Positions 51,288-60,825 of a stretch of DNA of 64,000 bases are shown here, piece by piece; the stretch's first letter is position 1, and each line of letters begins with the position of its first letter. The stretch comes from Deltaproteobacteria bacterium. GTDB taxonomy: Bacteria; Desulfobacterota; Binatia; Binatales; Binataceae. Both the position numbers and the translations under genes were made by a program. Under the pieces are notes generated by a model, which saw only the letters and a list, made by a program, of their open reading frames with translations, was not told the DNA's origin and searched no databases. Location: assembly GCA_021817345.1 (NCBI GenBank), contig JAKAVC010000042.1, positions 39,336 to 103,335 of the forward strand, in the 5' to 3' direction.

Positions 51288-53897
51288 CTACGAAACCAGT
51301 TTCGCCCGCCCCAGTTCCTTTTCGAGCAGCGCGAGGGCGGGCTCCAGCGCCTGGCGGTCTTCCAGCGCGCCGAGAAACGGATCGTGCCTGAGCCGCGCCA
51401 TCCGGCGCGCCATCGTCTTGATCGTAAACTTGCCCGGGTCGAGCGAAACCCTGAGTTCCTTCGCCTGAAGCGGTGCGGAAACCCATGCGCCCGGAACCGG
51501 ACGCACCGTGTACGGCGCGGCGATTGTCTTGCCGTAGCCGAGTTGCAGGTAATCGATATAGACCCGGCCCTTGCGCGAGGCGACGTCGCGGTTGATGGTC
51601 GCAAGCTCGGGTATCCGATGCGCCACGAGCCGCGCCACCAGTTCCGAGAAGTTGCGCGCTTGCGCGTAGGTATAGATGGGCTTGAGGCCGGCGAAAACAT
51701 GGATCCCCGCCTGGCCCGAGGTCTTGACCACCGCCCGGAGTTTGAGCTTCGCCAATACGGCGATAACCTCGCGCGCGACCCGGACGGCGTTTGCCGTGGT
51801 GGAACCCTTCGGATCGATATCGAAGAGCAGCCAGTCGGGACGTTCCAGTTGTCCCACCCGCGACGACCACATGTGCAGCGGAATCGCTCCGAGATTCGCG
51901 ACGTAGGCGAGCGCTTCGGCGCTCTCCAGGATGAAGAACGCGATTTCGCGCCCGGAATCCTCGGAATAAATCCGCTCCGTCCTTATCCATTCGGGCACGT
52001 ATTCGGGCGCGTCCTTCTGGAAAAAGCTCTTGCCCTCGATTCCGTCCGGATACCGCACCACCATCACCGGCCTGTCCTTCAGATACGGCAGCATCCAGCG
52101 CGCGATCGAGCGGTAGTAAGCCACCAGGTCACCCTTGGTGTATCGTTCGGCGGGCCAGAAAACCTTGTCGGCGTTGGTGAGCTCGACGACCGCGGGCCTG
52201 CGCGCCGGGGCGGCGGCTCGCGCGGGAGTCTCGGGCGCAGGCGGCTTCGCCTTAAGCTCGGCGCCGGCGCCGAACGGATGCTCGTAGCGGCACTGTTCGG
52301 GAGCGGCGCCGGGGAGGAGCCTGAGAAAACTCGGATGGCGCACGGAATTGTCGTTGGTTACTTCGGCGAAGCGCACTTCGCATACCAGTTCCGGGGCGCA
52401 GAAATGCGCACGCGACGGAATCGGCGCCTCGGACGCGCGCGGCTTCGCGAATGGGGAGGTCCTGCGCGCTCGCTCGCGCATCAGGCGAGAAAGTTCTCCC
52501 AGAGTGTCGGCGGAAAAACCGGTTCCCACCTTTCCGACAAACCTGAGCTCGCCATTCGCGTCGTAAAGTCCGAGCAGCAGCGCGCCGAAATGGGTGCGCG
52601 AGCCGGCGGGATCGGTCCATCCGCCGATTACGAAACGCCTGACCAGCGGGCATTTGATCTTGAGCCAGTCCGAGCTTCGCGCGCCGCGATAGGGCGACTC
52701 GCGCCGCTTCGCCATCATCCCTTCCAGTCCGGCCTCCGAGACCGCCCGGAAGAACGCCTTTCCCCTGCCCGCAACATGATCGCAGTAGCGCACCGGTCCC
52801 TCGCCGCGAATCAGGCGCGCAAGGATGGATTTTCGCGTGTCGAGCGCAAGCGGGCGGAGGTCGAAATCGTCGAAGGCGAGCAGGTCGAAGACGAAATCGT
52901 AGGCCGGAATCGCGAGACTCAGCCGGCGCACCGCCGACGCGTCGCGCACGTGCATGCGGCGCTGAAGCGCTTGGAAGTCGGGACGCCCGTTGTCGTCCAG
53001 CGCCACTATCTCACCGTCCATCACGAAACGCTCGTAGGGCAGGGCGTTGAAGGCGAGCGCGATTTCCGGATAGCGCTCGGTGATCACAGCGCCGCTTCGC
53101 GCGTAAAGAGCGACCGGTCCGCGATCGCGGATGGCGAGCACACGAACCCCATCGTACTTTATTTCGAAAAGCCACTTTGCGCCGTCGAAGGGCTCACGCA
53201 CGAGGCGCGCAAGGCTTAACGGGAAATTTTTCGCCTCAAGGCGCTCGGAAAGCCTTGGCGCGTGCGCGCGTTTGAGGTCCGCGACCGCCTGCTTCGCGAG
53301 CTGTCCGGCCTCGCGCATCTCATCGACGGTCAGGCCGGAGAGCACCGAGCGCGGATGGGTTTCGGTTACGTCCTCGCCGGTTGCGTACTGGTCGCGTTTC
53401 TTGATCAGCAGCCAGTTTTCCCTTGCCTGTGCGCCGCTGCTCTTCAGATGCGTGCGCACGAGCGTGTAGGCGCCGCGCAGCTTGTAGCCGCGAAGTTCGA
53501 TATCGAGCTTGCCCTTGCGAACCGCATCGGCGGCGTCGGTGTCGGGCGGAGCGATGACCGAGTAGCGGCCGCGATCCCATACGATCACCGAGCCCGCGCC
53601 GTAATTCCCGGGCGGGATCACGCCTTCGAAGTCGGCGTATTCAAGCGGGTGGTCTTCGACCATGACCGCGAGCCTGCGCTCGGCGGGGTTGAGCGACGGT
53701 CCCTTGGGAACCGCCCACGAGCGCAGCACGCCTTCCATTTCAAGGCGAAAATCGTAATGGAGCCGGCGGGCAAGATGCTTCTGGACAACGAACATCCCGG
53801 TCCGCTGAGGACGGGTGCTTTCGGACGCCTTGGCGCCGCCGAAAGGTTCCGGGGTGCGTTCGACGTGCCGTTTGCGTCTGTATTCGTCGACCGCCAT
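51288..53897 (-). CDS. ligD: Multifunctional ATP-dependent DNA ligase LigD (PE-LIG-POL)
   Basis: End-processing and sealing enzyme of bacterial NHEJ. Starting at the ATG at 53897 (869 residues): a 3'-phosphoesterase domain (~25-185; HLARRLHYDFRLEMEGVLRS, HPLEYADFEG), an ATP-dependent ligase domain (~225-540) with Lys247 in FEIKYDGVR, an OB fold (FVIGGWTDPAGS), and a polymerase/primase domain (~570-869; LTNADKVFWPAERYTKGD, DWLLFDIDP). The order matches Pseudomonas LigD. The track start adds 48 residues overlapping the DUF4019 gene, which I discount. Confidence 0.95.
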   Translation of the reverse strand: MAVDEYRRKRHVERTPEPFGGAKASESTRPQRTGMFVVQKHLARRLHYDFRLEMEGVLRSWAVPKGPSLNPAERRLAVMVEDHPLEYADFEGVIPPGNYGAGSVIVWDRGRYSVIAPPDTDAADAVRKGKLDIELRGYKLRGAYTLVRTHLKSSGAQARENWLLIKKRDQYATGEDVTETHPRSVLSGLTVDEMREAGQLAKQAVADLKRAHAPRLSERLEAKNFPLSLARLVREPFDGAKWLFEIKYDGVRVLAIRDRGPVALYARSGAVITERYPEIALAFNALPYERFVMDGEIVALDDNGRPDFQALQRRMHVRDASAVRRLSLAIPAYDFVFDLLAFDDFDLRPLALDTRKSILARLIRGEGPVRYCDHVAGRGKAFFRAVSEAGLEGMMAKRRESPYRGARSSDWLKIKCPLVRRFVIGGWTDPAGSRTHFGALLLGLYDANGELRFVGKVGTGFSADTLGELSRLMRERARRTSPFAKPRASEAPIPSRAHFCAPELVCEVRFAEVTNDNSVRHPSFLRLLPGAAPEQCRYEHPFGAGAELKAKPPAPETPARAAAPARRPAVVELTNADKVFWPAERYTKGDLVAYYRSIARWMLPYLKDRPVMVVRYPDGIEGKSFFQKDAPEYVPEWIRTERIYSEDSGREIAFFILESAEALAYVANLGAIPLHMWSSRVGQLERPDWLLFDIDPKGSTTANAVRVAREVIAVLAKLKLRAVVKTSGQAGIHVFAGLKPIYTYAQARNFSELVARLVAHRIPELATINRDVASRKGRVYIDYLQLGYGKTIAAPYTVRPVPGAWVSAPLQAKELRVSLDPGKFTIKTMARRMARLRHDPFLGALEDRQALEPALALLEKELGRAKLVS

Positions 53898-54010
53898 TGG
53901 CAGGTCCGGGACTTGGCCGTGTCGGGGCAGATGCGCAGGCACGCCACGGAACAGGCTAGTCCAAAGCGCGGCGGCGGTCATCCGCCGCGCGACCTCCGAT
54001 TCGGGCCGGG

Positions 54011-54481
54011 TCAGTTGATGAAATAGCCCGCAACCACCCACCGGCCGCCGCGAAGCATCGTGAGCACGGTTTCGTTGGCCGAGTCCTTGCGCTCGAAGCG
54101 GCTACGGTACTGCACGACGACATAGTCGCCGAAGGAACTGGCGGGCGAATCGGAAAGCTTGTTGGCGTACTGCTCCTGTGTGACGGCGCGCCGCAGCAGT
54201 TTGCCCATCGGCTTGCGATAGCCGTCAAGGCCCCGGATCCATTCCTTCTTGGACACCTGTTTCTGGAACTCCGGAGCGGTTGCGGCCCAGGCCTTCGCGT
54301 AATCGCCCGCGTCAACCAGCTTGATCCATTGATTGGCGGCTTTGAGGGCGTCGGCCTTTGCCTTTACAACATTGACCGGGCCATGACGCGCGCACGCGGA
54401 CAAGACGATCGCGAGCGTGGCGATGATTGCGACGGCGGCGAGCCGGTTATTTCTGGTTGAAGATCGACACGTCACGGGCAA
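54011..54481 (-). CDS. DUF4019-family lipoprotein
   Basis: A 156-residue lipoprotein with lipobox IVLSAC (about residue 30), followed by a DUF4019 domain: NQWIKLVDAGDYAKAWAATA, FQKQVSKKEWIRGLDGYRKP and FGDYVVVQYRSRFERKDSA. The family is periplasmic and of unknown function. It ends 114 bases upstream of the ligD start on the same strand and is probably unrelated to repair. Confidence 0.8.
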   Translation of the reverse strand: MPVTCRSSTRNNRLAAVAIIATLAIVLSACARHGPVNVVKAKADALKAANQWIKLVDAGDYAKAWAATAPEFQKQVSKKEWIRGLDGYRKPMGKLLRRAVTQEQYANKLSDSPASSFGDYVVVQYRSRFERKDSANETVLTMLRGGRWVVAGYFIN

Positions 54482-54582
54482 GTCTCCCTGCGTACGCGTT
54501 GCAATCGGAATTTTCGCCTACTAGCCTTTTCATAAGCATTTGCGACCGGGGTTCGATACGGGAGCCCGGCAGGAGGCGGAAG

Positions 54583-55050
54583 ATGCGGAGTATTGTGGTT
54601 GCGGCTCTCGGCTGCTCGTTGGCGTGGCGTCTCATCGGTGGCGTCGCGTTCGCCGGCGGTCCCAGGTTCACCGACAGATTTCTTGCAAACCGTTATTCAT
54701 TCAAGCTCGCGGGAACCCAGTCCGGGTCCGCCACGATCTGTCCCGTATCGGCTGACGGGGTGCTGAGTTTCAACGGCAGCGGAACCATTGACCGCGGAAC
54801 CATACTATACAACGACTGCGTGCGCGCCTGCACCGGCAGCCTGATCACGGGCACCTACGCGGTCAACCCTGACGGCACTGGAGAGATGACCCTGCTCTTC
54901 GACGGGGGCGCCTGCAACACGACTATCGCGCTCGGGCTGGACCTCGCGCTGCTCAAGGCCGGCAGGCAAGCCTACCTCTCCGGACAGAGCACCGGTCCTG
55001 TTTCGGCTGTGATGAGCGGAGAACTCTCGTCGCAGAAAAATTTCCCATAG
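54583..55050 (+). CDS. Secreted protein of unknown function
   Basis: A 155-residue protein with a signal peptide (RSIVVAALGCSLAWRLIGGV, cleavage near FAG-G), then a beta-rich domain (FAGTQ-like strands such as RYSFKLAGTQSGSA and GVLSFNGSGTIDRGTILYND). A GGAGGCGGAAG ribosome site fixes the start at 54583. No family recognised; repeated T/G-rich strands suggest a small beta sandwich. Confidence 0.6.
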   Translation: MRSIVVAALGCSLAWRLIGGVAFAGGPRFTDRFLANRYSFKLAGTQSGSATICPVSADGVLSFNGSGTIDRGTILYNDCVRACTGSLITGTYAVNPDGTGEMTLLFDGGACNTTIALGLDLALLKAGRQAYLSGQSTGPVSAVMSGELSSQKNFP

Positions 55051-55217
55051 TGGTTAAGCCGCCCGCAGACGAAGGAAGCGGACGATAGGCTTCCAAAGCG
55101 GGGTTTCGAGCGCGGACCGGCGGATGGTCCGCGAACTGCGATTTGTCGGATTCGGCGCGGACGTCCTCTGGCCTCGGAGTTGCCATACCGGTTAAATACT
55201 CGGCGCGGGGGTTGCCG

Positions 55218-56108
55218 ATGCGAATATCGAGGAGCTTGTTCAGCGCGCTTTTGCCGATGCTTGTGCTGGCCGGGATGGCAGGCGGGGCGGCGACGGCGTT
55301 CGGACAAACGAGCGAGATGGCGTCGCTTGGCGGGCAAATCACTTCGGATTTCAAGTACACGTTGGACAACGTGCAGATGGACGCGGTGGATATCGGCACC
55401 TCGCCGCTTTACGTCGCAAGCCCGAACAGCGTGTTCCGCTCACCCAAATTCTATCTTGCGGTCGCGGGAGTCGGCGCGGTATGGGGCGGCGCGTTCGCGC
55501 TCGACCAGACAATTCGGGCGCGGCTTCGCGACATGAACAGCCACACCGCCGACAACCTTGCATACGCGAGCTACGCGGTCACGGCGGGTGGGACCGTGCT
55601 GCTTTACGGCTACGGTCTTTACGCCGGCGACGCGCGCGCGCGCCATTACGCAATCACCGCAGGCGAAGCCGCGGGGGTCGCCACCCTGTTCGACGAACTC
55701 GTGATCAAGTACGCCTTCGGCCGGCTGCGCCCGCGTCAGGACGGTCACAGCCATACCCAGTTCTTCGACGGCGGGCGCTCGTTCGTCTCGGGCGAGGTCA
55801 CGCCGATCTTCGCGCTCGCGGCCGGGGTGAGCGAGTATTTCGACAACGAGTGGTATATCGCGCTGCCGGTCTATGCGGGGGCGACGGCCGACGGGTTCAG
55901 CCGGATGGGTCACGACGCGCACTGGTTCTCCGACGTGGTCGGCGCCGCGATGCTCGGGTGGGGGACCACCGAGCTTTTCATCTACCTCCATCGCGAGCAT
56001 CTGGCCGAGCCCGACAGGTGGCGGATCTTTCCGGTGAGCGCGCCCGAGCCCGCCACGCAGGGAGCCGTCGGCGCTCCGGCCGGCATCGGACTCAAGTATT
56101 CGTGGTAA
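55218..56108 (+). CDS. PAP2-family membrane phosphatase
   Basis: A 296-residue phosphatidic-acid phosphatase type 2 superfamily protein. Signal or first helix (SRSLFSALLPMLVLAGMAGG), then the three motifs: KYAFGRLRPRQD, GRSFVSGEV, and SRMGHDAHWFSDV, with Arg, His and His of the active site in place. I take the ATG at 55218. The substrate may be a lipid phosphate such as undecaprenyl pyrophosphate; it is not determinable here. Confidence 0.82.
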   Translation: MRISRSLFSALLPMLVLAGMAGGAATAFGQTSEMASLGGQITSDFKYTLDNVQMDAVDIGTSPLYVASPNSVFRSPKFYLAVAGVGAVWGGAFALDQTIRARLRDMNSHTADNLAYASYAVTAGGTVLLYGYGLYAGDARARHYAITAGEAAGVATLFDELVIKYAFGRLRPRQDGHSHTQFFDGGRSFVSGEVTPIFALAAGVSEYFDNEWYIALPVYAGATADGFSRMGHDAHWFSDVVGAAMLGWGTTELFIYLHREHLAEPDRWRIFPVSAPEPATQGAVGAPAGIGLKYSW

Positions 56109-56183
56109 GAGCGTCGGCGCGCCACGGCTGGAACTGAGCACGCCTCACCGCGCAACGGCGCGACCCGCCGCCGTGTCCGCGGA

Positions 56184-59100
56184 CTACGAGGCGACGCGGC
56201 GACGCGCGTCCTCCGCCTTCTGCTCGCCGTTTTCCGCCGCCTGGTCGATTGCTCGCTCGGAAGGAGCGACCAGGCCGTGAGCCTTGCGCCAGGTCCTGAG
56301 CCAGTCCTGCAACTGCTCCATATAAGTGTAGAAGACCGGCGTGATGTAAAGCGTCAGGAACTGCGAGAAAAACAGTCCACCCACGACCGCCACGCCGAGC
56401 GGACGGCGCGACTCCGAACCCGCGCCGAGCCCGGCCGCGATCGGCAGCACGCCGAACAGCGCAGCCATCGTGGTCATCATGATCGGGCGGAAGCGGACCG
56501 TCGCGCCTTCGAAAATCGCCTCGGCGGCGTTTTTGTTTTCGGTGCGCTGCGCGTCAAGGGCGAAGTCGATCATCATGATCGCGTTTTTCTTCACCAGGCC
56601 GACCAGCATGATCACGCCCACGAAGGCGAATAAATCGAGCTGCATGCCGAAGATCCACAGCGTCAGCAGTGCGCCGAGTCCCGCCGCGGGAAGGCCCGAC
56701 AGAATCGTGATTGGATGGATGAAGCTTTCATACAGCACGCCGAGCACCAGATAGATGACAAGGATCGTGATGAGGAGCAGTATCCCAAGCCCGCGCATCG
56801 AACTCTGAAACGCCTGCGCTGCGCCCTCGAACGACGTGGTTATCGAGGCCGGCAGATTGTCATTGGCAAGGCGCTTGATCTGGTCGAAAGCCTTGGCGAG
56901 CGAAACCCCGCGCGCGACGTCGAACGAGATTGTGACCGCGGGAAGCTGTCCGAAATGGTTGATCGAGAGCGGGCCAAGCGTGCGCCTGAACTTGACCAGC
57001 GTGTCGAGTGGCACCAGCGAACCGCCGCTCGAGCGCACGTAAAGCATCGAGAGCGTCGAAGGCCGGTTCTGGAACTGCGGCTCGACCTCCATGATGACTT
57101 CGTATTCGTCGTCGGAGGCGTAGATGGTTGAGATCTGCCGCGAGCCGTATGCGTCGTAGAGCGCGTCCTCAATAGCCTGGGCCGAGACGCCAAGGGTGTG
57201 GGCCTTGTCGCGGTCGATATCGACGGTGACCTGCGGATTGGCGATTTGCAGGTCGCTGTTGACGCCGCGCAAGTCGCGCATCGCGCGCATCCTGCGCTCG
57301 AGGATCTGTGCGTATTTGTAGAGTTCGTCGGTGTTCGGACCCTGCAGCGTCATCTGGTACATGCTGCGGGTGAACTGGCCGCCAACCTGTATCGGCGGCG
57401 GATTCATCAGGAACACTTCGAGCCCGGGAATCGAGTTGACCTTGGGTCTCCACCGCGCCATCAGCTGATCGACGCTGAGCTTGCGCTCGGAGCGCGGGAC
57501 GAGATGGCAGAAGAGGATTCCGCTGTTCGTGGCCCCGCCCGGGCCGCCGGTGCCGATGCTCGAGAAAAAGGCCTTGACATTGGGGTCCTTCATGACCATG
57601 TGCGCAAGGGCGAGCTGATGGGCCTTCATCGCGTCGAACGAGATTCCCTGGCGCGCGAGCGTGAACATCACGATTTCGTTGTTGTCCTCGCTCGGGATGA
57701 ATCCCTTCGGAATCGCGTAAAACATGAAGATGGTCGCGAGCAGAAGCGCTCCCGACATCACCATCGTGGCGAACCGATGGCGCATCGCCCAGGCGAGGCT
57801 CCGCTGGTAGGCAACGAGCGAGTCATCGAACCATCTCTCGGTCACCTGGTAGAAACGTCCATGACGCTGGCTGTGTTGCGGACGCAGAAACCGCCCGCAC
57901 AGCATCGGGGTCAGCGTCAGCGATACGAACCCCGAGACCAGGATGGCGGCGGCGATGGTGACCGCGAATTCATGCAGCAGGCGGCCCATGATCCCGCCCA
58001 TGAAGAGAACCGGGATGAACACGGCCGCCAGCGAAAAAGTCATCGACAGAATCGTGAAGCTGATCTCGCGCGAGCCGTCGAGCGCGGCCTCCATGACTCC
58101 CTTGCCCATCTCGAGGTGGCGCACGATGTTCTCGAGCATCACGATTGCGTCGTCCACCACGAACCCGACCGCCAGCGTGATCGCCATCAGCGACAGGTTG
58201 TCGAGCGAGTAGTTGAGCAGGTACATCACCGCGAACGTGCCGATAACCGACATCGGCAGCGCAAGGCTCGGGATGACCGTCGCCGACAGGTTCCTGAGGA
58301 ACAGGAAGATGACCATCACGACCAGGAACACGGTCAGCACGAGCGTGAACTCGACGTCGTGGACCGAGGCGCGGATCGTCTCGGAGCGGTCATAAAGCGT
58401 TGTCAGCTTGACGCTCGGCGGGAGATCCTCGCGAAATGTCCGCAGAAGCTTGCGGACGTTGTCGACGACTTCGACCGTGTTGGTGCCGGGCTGGCGCTGG
58501 ATTGCGAGCACCACGGCGGGCACGTCGTTCATCCATCCCGCGACCTTGTCGTCCTCCACGCTGTCGAGCACGCGGCCCAGTTCGTCGAGCCTGACGGGCG
58601 AGCCGTTTCGGTAGGCGACGATAAGCGGGCGGTATGCGGCGGCGTCGGTAAGCTGCCCCTTGGCCTGCACGGTGAAAGCCTCGTGCGGGCCGTAGAGCGT
58701 GCCGGTCGGCAGGTCGACGTTCGCGTTCTCGACCGCCTGGGCAACTTCGTCTATCCCGATTCCGTACGCCGCGAGCTTGCGCGGATTGACCTGGATTCGC
58801 ACCGCGTACTTCTGCGAGCCGTAAACCTGCACCTGCGCCACGCCGTTTATCATGGAGATGCGCTGCGCGAGGTAGGTCTCGGCGTAACGGTCAACCTCCG
58901 AGATGGGAAGCGTCGAGGAACTCAGCGCCAGGTAGAGGATCGGCGAGTCCGCGGGGTTGACCTTGCGGTAAAGCGGAGGATTCGGCATCCCCTGCGGCAG
59001 TTGGCCCTGCGCGGCGGCGATCGCCGACTGCACGTCCTGCGCCGCCGCGTCGATGTTGCGGCTCAGGTCGAACTGGAGCGTAATCGAGGTCTGGCCCAGG

Positions 59101-59354
59101 ATGTTCGTCGAGCTCATCTGCGAGAGCCCCGCGATGGTCGAGAACTGCTTTTCGAGCGGAGTCGCCACCGACGACGCCATCGTCTCCGGACTTGCGCCGG
59201 GCAAAGTCGCGGTGACCATGATCGTCGGAAAATCGACGTTGGGCAGATCGCTGACCGGGAGAAAGCGAAAGGCGATGATGCCGAACAAGATGATCGCCGC
59301 CGAAACCAGCGTCGTCATCACCGGGCGGCGTATGAACAGTTCGGCGAGGTTCAC
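56184..59354 (-). CDS. RND efflux transporter, HAE1/AcrB type
   Basis: Inner-membrane proton-driven pump of 1056 residues with 12 helices and two large periplasmic loops. MNLAELFIRRPVMTTLVSAA opens helix 1; ITLAVGFVVDDAIVMLENIV holds the proton-relay aspartates of helix 4; ETMASSVATPLEKQFSTIAG is a porter-domain motif. The features look closest to the MdtB/MdtC-MexW group. Its ATG overlaps the adaptor stop by four bases. No outer-membrane TolC homologue is adjacent. Confidence 0.95.
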   Translation of the reverse strand: MNLAELFIRRPVMTTLVSAAIILFGIIAFRFLPVSDLPNVDFPTIMVTATLPGASPETMASSVATPLEKQFSTIAGLSQMSSTNILGQTSITLQFDLSRNIDAAAQDVQSAIAAAQGQLPQGMPNPPLYRKVNPADSPILYLALSSSTLPISEVDRYAETYLAQRISMINGVAQVQVYGSQKYAVRIQVNPRKLAAYGIGIDEVAQAVENANVDLPTGTLYGPHEAFTVQAKGQLTDAAAYRPLIVAYRNGSPVRLDELGRVLDSVEDDKVAGWMNDVPAVVLAIQRQPGTNTVEVVDNVRKLLRTFREDLPPSVKLTTLYDRSETIRASVHDVEFTLVLTVFLVVMVIFLFLRNLSATVIPSLALPMSVIGTFAVMYLLNYSLDNLSLMAITLAVGFVVDDAIVMLENIVRHLEMGKGVMEAALDGSREISFTILSMTFSLAAVFIPVLFMGGIMGRLLHEFAVTIAAAILVSGFVSLTLTPMLCGRFLRPQHSQRHGRFYQVTERWFDDSLVAYQRSLAWAMRHRFATMVMSGALLLATIFMFYAIPKGFIPSEDNNEIVMFTLARQGISFDAMKAHQLALAHMVMKDPNVKAFFSSIGTGGPGGATNSGILFCHLVPRSERKLSVDQLMARWRPKVNSIPGLEVFLMNPPPIQVGGQFTRSMYQMTLQGPNTDELYKYAQILERRMRAMRDLRGVNSDLQIANPQVTVDIDRDKAHTLGVSAQAIEDALYDAYGSRQISTIYASDDEYEVIMEVEPQFQNRPSTLSMLYVRSSGGSLVPLDTLVKFRRTLGPLSINHFGQLPAVTISFDVARGVSLAKAFDQIKRLANDNLPASITTSFEGAAQAFQSSMRGLGILLLITILVIYLVLGVLYESFIHPITILSGLPAAGLGALLTLWIFGMQLDLFAFVGVIMLVGLVKKNAIMMIDFALDAQRTENKNAAEAIFEGATVRFRPIMMTTMAALFGVLPIAAGLGAGSESRRPLGVAVVGGLFFSQFLTLYITPVFYTYMEQLQDWLRTWRKAHGLVAPSERAIDQAAENGEQKAEDARRRVAS

Positions 59355-60577
59355 GACGCGGCCTGCCGCGGTTCGAGGCCCTGTTTGATGATCACGGTGG
59401 CGCCGGGAACCAGCCTGAGTTGGCCGTCGGTGACGACCGTCTCACCGGCCTTGAGCCCGCGCGCAATCACGGTGTCGCCGCCCACGGTCGCGCCGAGGAC
59501 CACCTTGCGCATCTCGGCTTTCATCTTCCGGCCCACCACGAAGACATACGAACCGTCCTGCCCGGTCTGAACGGCCTGGCTCGGCACCACGACCTGGTCA
59601 GGCATCCTTCTGACGACCAGCGTCACATTGACGAATTGTCCAGGCCACAACTGCTCATTGGCGTTCTTGAACGTGCCCTTGAGCAGGATTGTTCCGGTCG
59701 TGGAATCGACCTGGTTGTCGATGAAGGAAAGATAGCCCCGTTCGCGCTCGTCCTTGTCGGTCGGAGTCGTGACAAAGACGGGCAGCGGATGCTCGGCCAT
59801 GTTGGCGCGCACCTGGTCGAGGTCCTTTTCAGGAATCGAGAAGTCAACGTACACGGGGTGGATCTGGTTTATCGTCACCATCGCGGTGTCGGCGTTGGCC
59901 TTGACCAGGTTGCCCGCGTGCACGATCAGGTTGCCGGTGCGGCCGTCGATAGGCGAGCGGATCCGCGTGTAGGAAAGATTGATCCGCGCGTTCTGGACCG
60001 CCGCCTCGTCCGCCGCGACTGAGGCCTTGAGACCTTCGTAGGCCGCCAGCGCCTGGTCATACTGCTGCTGAGAGCCGACACGCTTCTTCAGAAGATAGGC
60101 GTAGCGTTCGTAATCAGCCTTGGCCTGCGCAAGTTGCGCCCGATCCTTGGCGAGGTCGGCCTGGGCCTGAAGAAGCGCAGCCTGGTACGGGCGAGGGTCG
60201 AGTGTGAAAAGCAGGTCGCCTTTTTTAACGTCCTGGCCCTCGTGGAAATGGACTTCGAGCACCTCGCCGTTGATCTGAGCCTTTATGTCAACGGTCGAGT
60301 GCGCCTCGACCTTGCCGATCGCGTGGAGCTCGTCGGCGACCGTTTTGCGCACGGCCTTCGCGACCAGCACCGGCACGTGCATGCTCGCGACGTAGCCCTC
60401 GTTCCCTCCGCGCGAACATCCCACGGCCACGCCGATTGCGAACACGAGCGCGGCAATGCCCGCCAGGCGGGAACGCCCGCGACCGGGGCGCGCAGTCCGG
60501 GGCGCACGGCAGCATTCGAGGCCGTCACCCGGCGTGCAATACGCCCTCTGTTCGTTCGACCCCAAGGTATCCATCAA
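59351..60577 (-). CDS. RND efflux periplasmic adaptor (membrane fusion lipoprotein)
   Basis: Connects the pump to a TolC-type channel. Lipobox AVGC near residue 54, barrel-sandwich halves (VDIKAQINGEVLEVHFHEGQ and SYTRIRSPIDGRTGNLIVHA) around a coiled-coil hairpin (~135-200), and a beta-barrel with VVVPSQAVQTGQDGSYVFVV. Length 408 residues; the true start may be the second Met. It is the first gene of the two-gene pump operon. Confidence 0.93.
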   Translation of the reverse strand: MMDTLGSNEQRAYCTPGDGLECCRAPRTARPGRGRSRLAGIAALVFAIGVAVGCSRGGNEGYVASMHVPVLVAKAVRKTVADELHAIGKVEAHSTVDIKAQINGEVLEVHFHEGQDVKKGDLLFTLDPRPYQAALLQAQADLAKDRAQLAQAKADYERYAYLLKKRVGSQQQYDQALAAYEGLKASVAADEAAVQNARINLSYTRIRSPIDGRTGNLIVHAGNLVKANADTAMVTINQIHPVYVDFSIPEKDLDQVRANMAEHPLPVFVTTPTDKDERERGYLSFIDNQVDSTTGTILLKGTFKNANEQLWPGQFVNVTLVVRRMPDQVVVPSQAVQTGQDGSYVFVVGRKMKAEMRKVVLGATVGGDTVIARGLKAGETVVTDGQLRLVPGATVIIKQGLEPRQAAS

Positions 60578-60825
60578 GATTGTAAATGCTTTTCAACAAT
60601 ACGGCTCGGAGAGCTCGGGCGACGGCTCAATCCTTTCTTTGGACGACGCCCGAATCCTTTCAACCGTCGCGGCAATCATGATTTTACCAGTCTTGTCCGA
60701 AACTGGGAAAACCATGTTTTCTGAACCGGAGCGCGCGATCCGGTCAGTCGCGCGGTTCCCCGGACTGGCGCGCCGGGCGGGCGGTCCACGCTTGAGCGGC
60801 TGGCGCGCGTTACCCGAGGTCCGAT

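Noticed and set aside
51162-53219. 685-residue plus-strand ORF
   Set aside because: Antisense to ligD, with no recognisable domain; the ligD motifs are intact on the other strand.
57198-59570. 790-residue plus-strand ORF
   Set aside because: Exactly antisense to the RND pump gene; His/Arg/Asp-rich shadow produced by GC-rich codon use.
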